NCBI GenBank assembly: GCA_025357175.1
Contig: JANXPS010000207.1
Location: 1-15,016 of the forward strand
Direction: 5' to 3'
DNA: 15,016 nt
Source: Deltaproteobacteria bacterium
GTDB taxonomy: Bacteria; Desulfobacterota; Deferrimicrobia; Deferrimicrobiales; Deferrimicrobiaceae
Shown here: positions 1-6,828 of the stretch, one piece after another
Layout: the number at the start of each line of letters is the position of its first letter
Position numbering within the stretch: the stretch's first letter is position 1
The notes under the pieces: model-generated
Seen by the model: only the letters and a program-made list of their open reading frames with translations
Databases searched by the model: none
What the model was told of the DNA's origin: nothing
Position numbers and translations under genes: made by a program

Positions 1-1133
1 TGCTGCTGCTCGACAAGACGGGCACGATCACGATGGGCGACCGGCAGGCGGCCGAATTCATCCCGGCCTCCGGCGTGACAGTCGAGAAACTGGCCGACGC
101 CGCCCAGCTCGCCTCGCTGGCCGACGAGACGCCCGAGGGCCGCAGCATCGTGGTGCTGGCCAAGCAGTTCGGGTTGCGCGGGCGGTCGCTTGCCGATATG
201 CCCCATGCGCAGTTCATCCCCTTTACGGCGCAGACCCGGATGAGCGGCGTCGACGTCGATGGAAGGAAGGTCCGGAAAGGGGCGGCCGAGTCGGTCAAGA
301 AGTTTGTCGGCGGCACCTTCCCTGCCGAAGTGGACGACGCCGTGACCCGCGTTTCCTTCAACGGCGGCACGCCGCTGGTCGTGGCCGAAAACGGGCATGT
401 GCTGGGCGTCGTCTACCTGAAGGACATCGTCAAGGGGGGGTTGAAGGACCGGTTCGACCGGTTCCGTGCGATGGGGATCAAGACCGTCATGATCACCGGC
501 GACAACCCCCTGACCGCCGCGGCGATCGCCCGAGAGGCGGGAGTGGACGACTTCATGGCCGAGGCGACGCCGGAGGACAAGCTGGCGCGCATCAAGAAGG
601 AGCAGGCGGAGGGGTACCTGGTCGCCATGACGGGCGACGGCACCAACGATGCCCCGGCGCTCGCGCAGGCGGATGTCGGCGTCGCGATGAACACCGGGAC
701 ACAGGCCGCCAAGGAGGCCGGCAACATGGTCGACCTCGATTCCAACCCGACCAAGCTCATCGAGATCGTCGAGATCGGGAAGCAGATGCTGATCACCCGG
801 GGGGCGCTCACGACCTTTTCGATCGCCAACGACGTGGCGAAATACTTCGCCATCATCCCGGCCATGCTGATCGGCGTCTTTCCGATGGTCGCGCCGCTGA
901 ATATCATGGGGCTGCACTCGCCGCAGAGCGCCATTCTGAGCGCCGTCATCTTCAACGCGCTCATCATCATCGCGCTGATTCCGCTCGCGCTGCGGGGCGT
1001 CAGGTTCCGCGCGGTCAGCGCCGCCGCGATGCTGCGCCGGAACCTGTTGATCTACGGGCTGGGGGGCGTGCTGCTGCCTTTTCCGGGGATCAAGGCCATC
1101 GACGTGGCTCTGACCGCGCTGCACCTGGTATAG
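1..1133 (+). CDS. kdpB: Potassium-transporting P-type ATPase, catalytic subunit B (3' part)
   Basis: This is the C-terminal part of KdpB, the ATP-hydrolysing subunit of the high-affinity KdpFABC potassium uptake pump in the inner membrane. The frame is open at the left edge. It begins with LLLDKTGTIT, whose Asp (bases 12-14) is the phosphorylated residue of P-type ATPases. The ATG at 33 is therefore internal, not a start. Further family motifs follow: DETPEGRS, the nucleotide-binding stretch FTAQTRMSG with KGAAES, TGDNP, and the hinge TGDGTNDAP (630-656). The last third is hydrophobic and holds the C-terminal membrane helices. About 373 residues lie from the phospho-Asp to the stop, as expected for full-length KdpB, so only the N-terminal half is cut off by the window. 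kdpC follows after 18 bases. The family assignment is essentially certain. Confidence 0.97.
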   Translation, partial: LLLDKTGTITMGDRQAAEFIPASGVTVEKLADAAQLASLADETPEGRSIVVLAKQFGLRGRSLADMPHAQFIPFTAQTRMSGVDVDGRKVRKGAAESVKKFVGGTFPAEVDDAVTRVSFNGGTPLVVAENGHVLGVVYLKDIVKGGLKDRFDRFRAMGIKTVMITGDNPLTAAAIAREAGVDDFMAEATPEDKLARIKKEQAEGYLVAMTGDGTNDAPALAQADVGVAMNTGTQAAKEAGNMVDLDSNPTKLIEIVEIGKQMLITRGALTTFSIANDVAKYFAIIPAMLIGVFPMVAPLNIMGLHSPQSAILSAVIFNALIIIALIPLALRGVRFRAVSAAAMLRRNLLIYGLGGVLLPFPGIKAIDVALTALHLV

Positions 1134-1151
1134 ACAGAGAGGAAAACCGCC

Positions 1152-1730
1152 ATGAATGAATTGCTTTCCGAGTTTCGCGCATCGATCGTTTCCACCGTCC
1201 TGATCGCGATCGTGTTCTGTGGTGCTTACCCGCTCGCAGTCTACGGAATCGGGAGAGCGTTTCCGGCGAAAGCCGACGGATCGCTGGTCATTCTCGGCGA
1301 CAACGTGGTAGGGTCGGCGCTGATCGGCCAGCCGTTTTCCGGCGCCGGCTACTTCCACCCGCGCCCTTCGGCCGCGGGGCGGGGATACGACGCGGCAAAC
1401 TCCTCCGGGAGCTATTACGGGCCGCTTTCGAAGAAACTGATCGACGATGTCACCGCGCGGGTCGCCGACTACCGGAGGGAAAACGGGCTCGATGACGGGA
1501 CGCCGGTTCCGGCCGACGCGGTGACTTCCTCGGCGAGCGGGCTGGACCCGCACATCAGCCCCGAGAACGCGCATCGCCAGGCGATGCGCGTCGCGACGGC
1601 CCGCGGGTTGACGCCGGAGGCGGTGCAGGCGAAGATCGATACCAACACCGAAGGGCGGCAGCTCGGTCTCTTCGGGCAACCCCGAGTGAACGTGCTGCTC
1701 CTCAATCTTGCCCTGGACGGGAAGCGATAG
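1152..1730 (+). CDS. kdpC: Potassium-transporting ATPase subunit C
   Basis: KdpC is the single-span accessory subunit of the KdpFABC pump and is thought to stabilise the KdpA-KdpB complex. The 192-residue protein is of normal length. It has one N-terminal membrane helix (about residues 9-31) and then the conserved periplasmic domain. Family motifs seen include SALIGQPF, YFHPRPSAAG, the Asn-Ser-Ser-Gly stretch, SASGLDPHISP and the C-terminal NVLLLNLALD. The ATG at 1152 is preceded by a purine-rich ribosome site (GAGAGGAAAA, near 1137-1146). It sits between kdpB and the kdpD-like gene with short gaps, so the three are probably one transcript. kdpA and any kdpF would lie upstream, outside the window. 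Confidence 0.97.
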   Translation: MNELLSEFRASIVSTVLIAIVFCGAYPLAVYGIGRAFPAKADGSLVILGDNVVGSALIGQPFSGAGYFHPRPSAAGRGYDAANSSGSYYGPLSKKLIDDVTARVADYRRENGLDDGTPVPADAVTSSASGLDPHISPENAHRQAMRVATARGLTPEAVQAKIDTNTEGRQLGLFGQPRVNVLLLNLALDGKR

Positions 1731-1738
1731 GGAATCCC

Positions 1739-3427
1739 ATGGCCGAAGACCGCGCCGGCACATTCCTGAGGATGATCCGCCGCTCCGGGCGGGGTCGTCT
1801 CAAGATCTACCTGGGGTACGGGGCAGGCGTCGGGAAAACCTACCAGATGCTTCTGGAAGGGCACCGCCTCAGGGACGAAGGGATCGACGTGGTCGTCGGT
1901 CTTGTCGAGACGCACGAGCGGAAGGAGACGGCGGCGCTGGTTGAAGGCCTCGAAGTCGTTCCCCGCCGCAAGCAGGAATACCGGAGCGTCGTCCTGGAAG
2001 AGATGGACCTCGACGCCGTGCTTGCCCGGAAACCGACCGTCGCGCTCATCGACGAATTGGCGCACACGAACGTCCCGGGAGGACTGAACCCCAAACGGTA
2101 CCAGGACGTCCAGGACATCCTCGACGCCGGCATCCACGTCATTTCGACGCTCAACATCCAGCACCTGGAAAGTCTCTACGATACGGTCGAAAGCGCCCTG
2201 CACGTCAAGATTCGCGAAAGAATCCCCGACACGGTACTGGCCGAGGCCGACCAGATCGTCAATGTCGACCTGGCGACCGAGGACCTGCGTAAAAGGCTGG
2301 CTGAGGGGAAGATCTATCCTCCCGACCGGGTCGGCACCGCGCTCGGCAACTTCTTCACGGAATCCAATCTCGAAAATCTCCGCGAACTCACGCTGCGCGA
2401 ACTGGCTTCCCACATCGACCTGAAGCGGCGGGAAACCGCCGAGCCCGAGAGCGGCGCGTCTCCGGATCAGGTGATGGTGGCGCTCAGTTCGCGCGGGCCA
2501 AACAGCGAGATGCTGCTCCGGTACGCCTCACGGCTCGCCGGGCGGTTGAACCGGAACTGGTACGCGATCTACGTCCAGACCCCGTCCGAGGCGCCGACCG
2601 TCATCGACTCCCACACGCAGCGCATCCTTTCCGGCACGCTGACGCTGGCGAAGCAGCTGGGCGCGATGGTGTTCACCTACAAGGGCGAGGATGTCGTGGA
2701 AACGCTTCTCCGGTTCGCAAGGGAGTATCGCGTAGGGACGCTCGTGGTCGGCAGCCCGACCATGCGACCCTGGTGGAAGCGGATCCTGGGCGAGAACAGC
2801 GCGGTCGAGCGGCTGATCCACGGTCCCTCCGGCCTGACCATCGTCGTTCTGGATACGCAGCCCCGCGCTTCGGATCCCTCGATCGACAAACCGCGGGCCG
2901 TTCCCGATGTCGTTCCCTCAGAACCGGCGGGCCGATCCCCCGATGCGCATGTCTTCGGTCCCCGGGTGGGCGACCTGGTCACCGCCCGACGCATCGTGAT
3001 CTGGAACCAGCCCGTCCCGAAGGAGCTGGTCCTGCGGACGCTGGTCGACGCCGCGGCTGCGGGCGGGCTGGCGGGAGACCCCGCCCCGATCCTCCGGAAT
3101 GTCCTGGAAAGGGAGGAGCAGGGATCGACCTTCTTCAATGAGGGAGTGGCTTTCCCGCACGCCAGGCTGGAATCGCTGACGGGCGCCGTAGTCGCCATCG
3201 GGCTGACGCATGCCGGCATCTCCGATGTTTCGGCCGGAAAACCGATCGAGATCGTGTTCCTGATCCTGACCCCCTTTTCCGACCCGGCGATCCAGGTGAA
3301 GCTTCTCGGTCTGCTCAGCCGCGCTGCCCGGAACCGTGACCTGATGCGCCGGATGCAGGCCGGGCGGAGCCCCGAGGAAGTGCTCTCGGCGATACTCGAG
3401 TGGGAGGCTGCGAACGCCGCCGGTTGA
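1739..3427 (+). CDS. KdpD-like ATP-binding/Usp protein with C-terminal PTS EIIA domain, no histidine kinase
   Basis: This 562-residue protein follows kdpC by 8 bases, where kdpD would be expected, but it is only half a KdpD. Residues about 20-235 form the KdpD N-terminal domain, with the Walker A loop GYGAGVGKT (26-34, Lys33) and a Walker B-like VALIDELAHTN. Residues about 242-375 form a universal-stress (Usp) domain. A roughly 40-residue Pro-rich linker leads to a PTS EIIA type-2 domain (about 415-560) with GVAFPHAR, whose His474 matches the phospho-accepting histidine of EIIA-Fru and PtsN. The four membrane helices, the HisKA domain and the HATPase domain of classical KdpD (about 890 residues) are absent, and no kdpE lies downstream. 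Seen: the domain order. Known: unphosphorylated PtsN binds and stimulates KdpD in E. coli. Inferred: a cytoplasmic regulator of Kdp expression or activity, possibly linked to PTS phosphorylation. Confidence 0.9.
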   Translation: MAEDRAGTFLRMIRRSGRGRLKIYLGYGAGVGKTYQMLLEGHRLRDEGIDVVVGLVETHERKETAALVEGLEVVPRRKQEYRSVVLEEMDLDAVLARKPTVALIDELAHTNVPGGLNPKRYQDVQDILDAGIHVISTLNIQHLESLYDTVESALHVKIRERIPDTVLAEADQIVNVDLATEDLRKRLAEGKIYPPDRVGTALGNFFTESNLENLRELTLRELASHIDLKRRETAEPESGASPDQVMVALSSRGPNSEMLLRYASRLAGRLNRNWYAIYVQTPSEAPTVIDSHTQRILSGTLTLAKQLGAMVFTYKGEDVVETLLRFAREYRVGTLVVGSPTMRPWWKRILGENSAVERLIHGPSGLTIVVLDTQPRASDPSIDKPRAVPDVVPSEPAGRSPDAHVFGPRVGDLVTARRIVIWNQPVPKELVLRTLVDAAAAGGLAGDPAPILRNVLEREEQGSTFFNEGVAFPHARLESLTGAVVAIGLTHAGISDVSAGKPIEIVFLILTPFSDPAIQVKLLGLLSRAARNRDLMRRMQAGRSPEEVLSAILEWEAANAAG

Positions 3428-3470
3428 TCGACGGAGAACCGGTGCCCTTCAACACGACGGGTGGAAACGG

Positions 3471-3499
3471 TTGAGTCGGCCATGTGGCTGACGTAGCAT
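3471..3499 (+). promoter_or_regulatory. Candidate sigma-70 promoter ahead of the octaheme/oxidase operon
   Basis: TTGAGT (3471-3476) and TAGCAT (3494-3499) are separated by exactly 17 bases. Each matches the sigma-70 consensus at four of six positions. Transcription would start near 3506, about 30 bases before the ATG of the octaheme cytochrome, leaving room for its ribosome site. It is the only substantial gap (109 bases) between the kdp genes and the respiratory operon, which is where a new promoter is expected. The assignment rests on sequence pattern alone. Confidence 0.42.
3475..3492. promoter_or_regulatory. 18-bp near-perfect dyad inside the candidate promoter (possible operator)
   Basis: GTCGGCCA-TG-TGGCTGAC is an inverted repeat in which seven of eight base pairs match; only the fourth pair is G opposite T. 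It fills the spacer between the candidate -35 and -10 boxes, so a bound dimeric regulator would block RNA polymerase, or could remodel the promoter. It would not be in the transcript if transcription starts near 3506, so it is unlikely to be an RNA hairpin. It does not fit the FNR, CRP or NsrR consensus as I know them. The regulator is unknown. Confidence 0.4.
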
Positions 3500-3525
3500 G
3501 GGGGTGTTTCCGGACAACCGCCGAT

Positions 3526-3530
3526 GGAGG
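3526..3530 (+). promoter_or_regulatory. Ribosome binding site that fixes the start of the octaheme cytochrome
   Basis: GGAGG lies six bases before the ATG at 3537. An upstream in-frame ATG at 3498 overlaps the candidate -10 box and has no such site. Starting at 3537 gives a clean signal peptide directly at the N-terminus. Confidence 0.75.
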
Positions 3531-3536
3531 GACCGC

Positions 3537-5051
3537 ATGAGACGCTTGCGACCGATTGTTGCCTGGCTCGGCCTGATGCTGCTGTTCCCGGCCGGTTCGT
3601 TCGCCGCGGAGCCGCCGGTCAGCGAGGCGACTTCCGAGTGCGTCGGCTGCCACGAGTCGGTGACGCCCGGCATCGTCGAGGACTGGAAGCGCAGCCGCCA
3701 TTCCCATGTCACGCCGGGCGACGCCCTGAAAGTCGCCCACCTCGCCAGGCGCGTCTCCGCCGAGTCGGTTCCCGAACCGGTCGCCGCAAAGGTCGTCGGC
3801 TGCGCCGAGTGCCACACGGCCAATCCGGAGGCCCACGCCGACACCTTCGAGCACAACGGGCACAAGGTCCACATCGTGGTCACGCCGCGCGATTGCGCCG
3901 GCTGCCACCCCGCCGAGCGGACACAGTACGCCGAAAACATCATGTCCCGCGCCTACGGCAACCTCATGCACAACGCGCTTTACCAGGACCTCGCCGCATC
4001 CATCAACGGGATCCAGACATTCTCCGGCGGGCGGATGTCCTCCCACGCGCCGGGCGAGGGGGCTGATGCCGAGTCGTGCCTTTACTGCCACGGCACCGAG
4101 ATCAAGGTCGCGGGCAGCCACGCCCGGAAAACCGCGATGGGCGAGATGACCTTTCCGACCCTCTCCGGCTGGCCCAATTGCGGCGTCGGCCGCGTAAATC
4201 CAGACAACACGCTCGGCTCCTGCACCGCCTGCCACACCCGCCACCAGTTCTCGATCGAGATGGCGCGCAAGCCCTACACCTGCGCCGAATGCCACAAGGG
4301 GCCCGATGTCCCCGCTTATCCCGTTTACGAGGTGAGCAAGCACGGCAACATCTACGCCGCCCTCGGCAAGGGGTGGGATTTCAACGCGGTCCCCTGGACG
4401 GTGGGAAAGGATTTCTCCGCCCCCACCTGCGCGGCGTGCCATGCCAGCCTCCTCGTTTCGCGGGAGGGGACGGTCGTCGCCGAGCGGAGCCACAGGATGA
4501 ACGACCGGAACCCCTGGCGACTGTTCGGCCTGCCGTACGCCCACCCGCATCCGGTTTCCCCCGACACCTCCTTTATCCGGAACGGGGCGGGGCTTCCGCT
4601 TCCCACCGAGCTGACCGGGGAACCGGTGGCCCTCGTCCTGATCGATGCCGCGGAGCAGGCGACGCGACGGAATGCGATGCAGAAGATCTGCCGCGCGTGT
4701 CATTCGACGAGCTGGGTGACGGGCCAGTTCGCCCGATTCGAGGAAACGGTCAAGGGCACCAACGCGATGACGCTCGCCGCCACGCAGACGCTGATGAGCG
4801 CGTGGGACAAGGGGTTGGCCAAGGGGCCGGCGCAGAACGACAGTCCATTCAACGAGCCGATCGAGAAGATGTGGGTCGAGCAGTGGCTTTTCTACGCCAA
4901 CTCGACGCGCTTCGCCTCGGCGATGGCGGGTGCCGACTACGGAACATTCGCGAACGGGCGGTGGTACCTTTCCAAGAATCTTCGCGAGATGATCGGCCTG
5001 CTCGATTCGGGGTTGCACGGCGCCGACAACACGGCGCTGCCGGCGAAATGA
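3537..5051 (+). CDS. Octaheme c-type cytochrome, hydroxylamine oxidoreductase (HAO) superfamily
   Basis: A 504-residue exported protein. It has a Sec signal peptide (residues 1-24, cleavage after FAA) and eight CxxCH heme sites at residues 35, 89, 120, 181, 229, 249, 298 and 385. Size, heme number and the blocks around the hemes (CVGCHESVTPGI, CLYCHGTE, CTACHTRHQFSIEMARKP, CAECHKGPD with VYEVSKHG) fit the HAO family. That family includes hydroxylamine and hydrazine oxidoreductases and the reductive HAO-like nitrite reductases. The fourth site (181-185) corresponds by order to the catalytic heme of HAO. I could not decide whether the tyrosine that cross-links heme P460 in oxidative members is present; the tail after heme 8 departs from what I recall of that group. 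It acts in the periplasm. It is translationally coupled (ATGA) to the sco gene, an unusual partner. Family is secure; reaction and direction are not. Confidence 0.85.
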   Translation: MRRLRPIVAWLGLMLLFPAGSFAAEPPVSEATSECVGCHESVTPGIVEDWKRSRHSHVTPGDALKVAHLARRVSAESVPEPVAAKVVGCAECHTANPEAHADTFEHNGHKVHIVVTPRDCAGCHPAERTQYAENIMSRAYGNLMHNALYQDLAASINGIQTFSGGRMSSHAPGEGADAESCLYCHGTEIKVAGSHARKTAMGEMTFPTLSGWPNCGVGRVNPDNTLGSCTACHTRHQFSIEMARKPYTCAECHKGPDVPAYPVYEVSKHGNIYAALGKGWDFNAVPWTVGKDFSAPTCAACHASLLVSREGTVVAERSHRMNDRNPWRLFGLPYAHPHPVSPDTSFIRNGAGLPLPTELTGEPVALVLIDAAEQATRRNAMQKICRACHSTSWVTGQFARFEETVKGTNAMTLAATQTLMSAWDKGLAKGPAQNDSPFNEPIEKMWVEQWLFYANSTRFASAMAGADYGTFANGRWYLSKNLREMIGLLDSGLHGADNTALPAK

Positions 5052-5884
5052 AGACGCGGCCGCCGCTTACCAGACTGCTCCTCGCGCTGCTGATCCTCTT
5101 TTCGGCGGTCCTGTCGCCTGCAGTTTCGCATGGCCACACGGAACGCGACGCCGCCCTGCCCGAGGTTGGCGTCGATGAGAAGCCCGGCGCCCGGGTGCCG
5201 CTGGGCCTTGCCTTTACCGATACGACCGGCCGGCCGGTCCGGCTGTCCGACTATTTCACCGGGGACGCCCCCGTACTGCTCACGCTCAATTACTACGCCT
5301 GCCCGATGTTGTGTCCCCTGACGTTCCGCAATCTCACCGACACGATCAAGCGGGTGGGCGGGCTTTCCCTCGAACGGGACTACCGGGTCGTCACCGTCAG
5401 CATCGACCCCGAGGAAATCCCCGACCTCGCGCAGGCCAAGGCGCGCGAAAGCTGGGCGATGCTTCCCGCCGTCGCCGGCCTGCCGGGGCGATGGCCCTTC
5501 CTGATGGGCCGGGATAACGAGATCGTCGCGCTGGCCCGGTCGGTCGGGATGCGCTATACGCGTCTCGGGAAAAACAACTTCGCGCACCCGACGGTGGCCG
5601 TCGTCCTGACGCCGGACGGCCGGGTGTCCCGCTATTTCTACGACCTCGAGATTCGGCCGCAGGAGCTGAGGCTGGCGCTGATCGAGGCGGCCGGCGGCCG
5701 GATCGGCAACCCGGTCATCAACCGGGTGCTGCTCTACTGCTTCCACTACGACCCGGTCGGCCGGAGATACGCCCTGATCGCCGTCAACCTCATGAAGGTG
5801 GCCGGGGCGATCGTCCTCCTGCTCCTGTCGATCCTGCTCCTGTCGCTGTGGCGGCGCGACCGCGCGAAAGGCGGGACGCCGTGA
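5048..5884 (+). CDS. sco: SCO family copper chaperone/thioredoxin-fold protein for cytochrome oxidase assembly
   Basis: Sco proteins deliver copper to, or reduce the cysteines of, the CuA site in oxidase subunit II. The 278-residue protein has a signal peptide or N-terminal anchor (about residues 9-28) and a thioredoxin-like fold. The copper-binding CPMLC (Cys85, Cys89) and partner His180 in FAHPT are present, so all three metal ligands are intact. A second hydrophobic segment near the C-terminus (about 246-267), ending in Arg-rich residues, suggests C-terminal anchoring, which differs from the classical N-anchored Sco1. The start ATG at 5048 overlaps the stop of the octaheme gene (ATGA), and the stop overlaps the GTG start of coxB. 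Its place directly before the CuA-bearing subunit supports the assembly role. Confidence 0.93.
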   Translation: MKTRPPLTRLLLALLILFSAVLSPAVSHGHTERDAALPEVGVDEKPGARVPLGLAFTDTTGRPVRLSDYFTGDAPVLLTLNYYACPMLCPLTFRNLTDTIKRVGGLSLERDYRVVTVSIDPEEIPDLAQAKARESWAMLPAVAGLPGRWPFLMGRDNEIVALARSVGMRYTRLGKNNFAHPTVAVVLTPDGRVSRYFYDLEIRPQELRLALIEAAGGRIGNPVINRVLLYCFHYDPVGRRYALIAVNLMKVAGAIVLLLLSILLLSLWRRDRAKGGTP

Positions 5885-6819
5885 TTCCATATCCCACCGA
5901 CCACGGGGCGGTGTCGAAGGTTTCCACCCAGGTCGATTCCGTATTCCTGTTCATCGCCGCGATCACGCTCTTCTTTTTCCTCCTGACGCAGGGGACGCTG
6001 ATCTGGTTCGCGTTCCGGTACAGACGCCGGAAGCCGGGGCACGATGAACCGACCCCCTACATAACCGGCAACCGGATGCTCGAGACGCTGTGGGTCGTGA
6101 TCCCGTCGATCCTGGTGATCGGGATCTTCGTATATGGATGGATCGTCTTCGACAACATCCGCACGCCGCCGCCGGGAGCGGCCGAGATCAACGTCACGGC
6201 GCGCCAGTGGCTCTACGAGTTCCGCTATCCCGACGGGGCCAGCTCGGTGAACGAGGTCCGCGTCCCGCTTGGAGCGCCGGTCCGCTTCGTCATGACCTCG
6301 TCCGACGTGATCCACGGTTTCTACCTGCCGGCGTTCCGCATCAAGCAGGACATCGTTCCGGGCCGCTACACCGACCTCTGGCTCCAGCCCGAAAAGACCG
6401 GAAGCTTCGACATTTTCTGCACCCAGTACTGCGGCACCGGCCACTCGACGATGCGCGCGAAGATGATCGTGATGGACGAACCCTCCTTCCGCAAGTGGCG
6501 AAGCGGCGGCCGGGGATCCGAGACGGGGCCGATGTGGATGAAGGGCAAGGCGCTCATCGAGCGCTACGGATGCCTTGGGTGCCACAGCGTCGACGGCGTG
6601 GACCGGATCGGGCCGACCTTCAAGGGGCTGTTCGGACGAAAGGTCGAAATGGAGGACGGAAAGGCCTTCTTCGCGGACGAAAGCTACTTCCGGGAATCGA
6701 TCCTCGACCCCACGGCCAAGGTCGTCAAGGGGTTCGATCCCGTGATGCCCACCTACAAGGGGACGCTGAGCGACGAAGATATCGCCGAGATCATCGCATA
6801 CATGAAAACGATCCGTTAG
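5881..6819 (+). CDS. coxB: Cytochrome c oxidase subunit II with fused cytochrome c domain (caa3 type)
   Basis: Subunit II of the heme-copper oxidase accepts electrons at the CuA centre. The 312-residue protein starts at GTG 5881, overlapping the sco stop (GTGA). An ATG at 5848 inside sco is in frame but would add a charged stub. Two membrane helices (about residues 20-43 and 68-92) precede the cupredoxin domain, with CuA ligands His145, Cys180, Cys184, His188 and Met191 in FCTQYCGTGHSTM. The usual Glu between the two cysteines (CxExC), which supplies a backbone ligand, is Gln here. A C-terminal cytochrome c domain carries CLGCH (231-235) and a likely axial Met289 in VMPTYKG. This makes the enzyme a caa3 oxidase that takes electrons through its own tethered heme c. 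coxA follows after 9 bases. Confidence 0.96.
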   Translation: MIPYPTDHGAVSKVSTQVDSVFLFIAAITLFFFLLTQGTLIWFAFRYRRRKPGHDEPTPYITGNRMLETLWVVIPSILVIGIFVYGWIVFDNIRTPPPGAAEINVTARQWLYEFRYPDGASSVNEVRVPLGAPVRFVMTSSDVIHGFYLPAFRIKQDIVPGRYTDLWLQPEKTGSFDIFCTQYCGTGHSTMRAKMIVMDEPSFRKWRSGGRGSETGPMWMKGKALIERYGCLGCHSVDGVDRIGPTFKGLFGRKVEMEDGKAFFADESYFRESILDPTAKVVKGFDPVMPTYKGTLSDEDIAEIIAYMKTIR

Positions 6820-6828
6820 GAGAAGGGC

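Noticed and set aside
33..35. ATG at 33 as the start of a separate 366-residue protein
   Set aside because: The same frame upstream to the window edge encodes the DKTGTIT phosphorylation motif of KdpB, so this Met is internal.
3437..3472. Imperfect hairpin after the kdpD-like gene (AACCG with CGGTT, CCC with GGG)
   Set aside because: The stem is broken by a large unequal interior loop, has an 11-base loop and no T-tract, and its end overlaps the candidate -35 box. Too weak to call a terminator.
3498..3536. Upstream in-frame ATG at 3498 as start of the octaheme cytochrome
   Set aside because: It would place a charged 13-residue stub before the signal peptide and overlaps the candidate -10 box; the ATG at 3537 has GGAGG at ideal spacing.
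3315..5018. 567-codon open frame on the minus strand opposite the octaheme cytochrome gene
   Set aside because: It is antisense to a well-supported octaheme gene, is rich in Arg/Gly/Val with no recognisable domain, and is explained by the low stop-codon frequency of GC-rich DNA.
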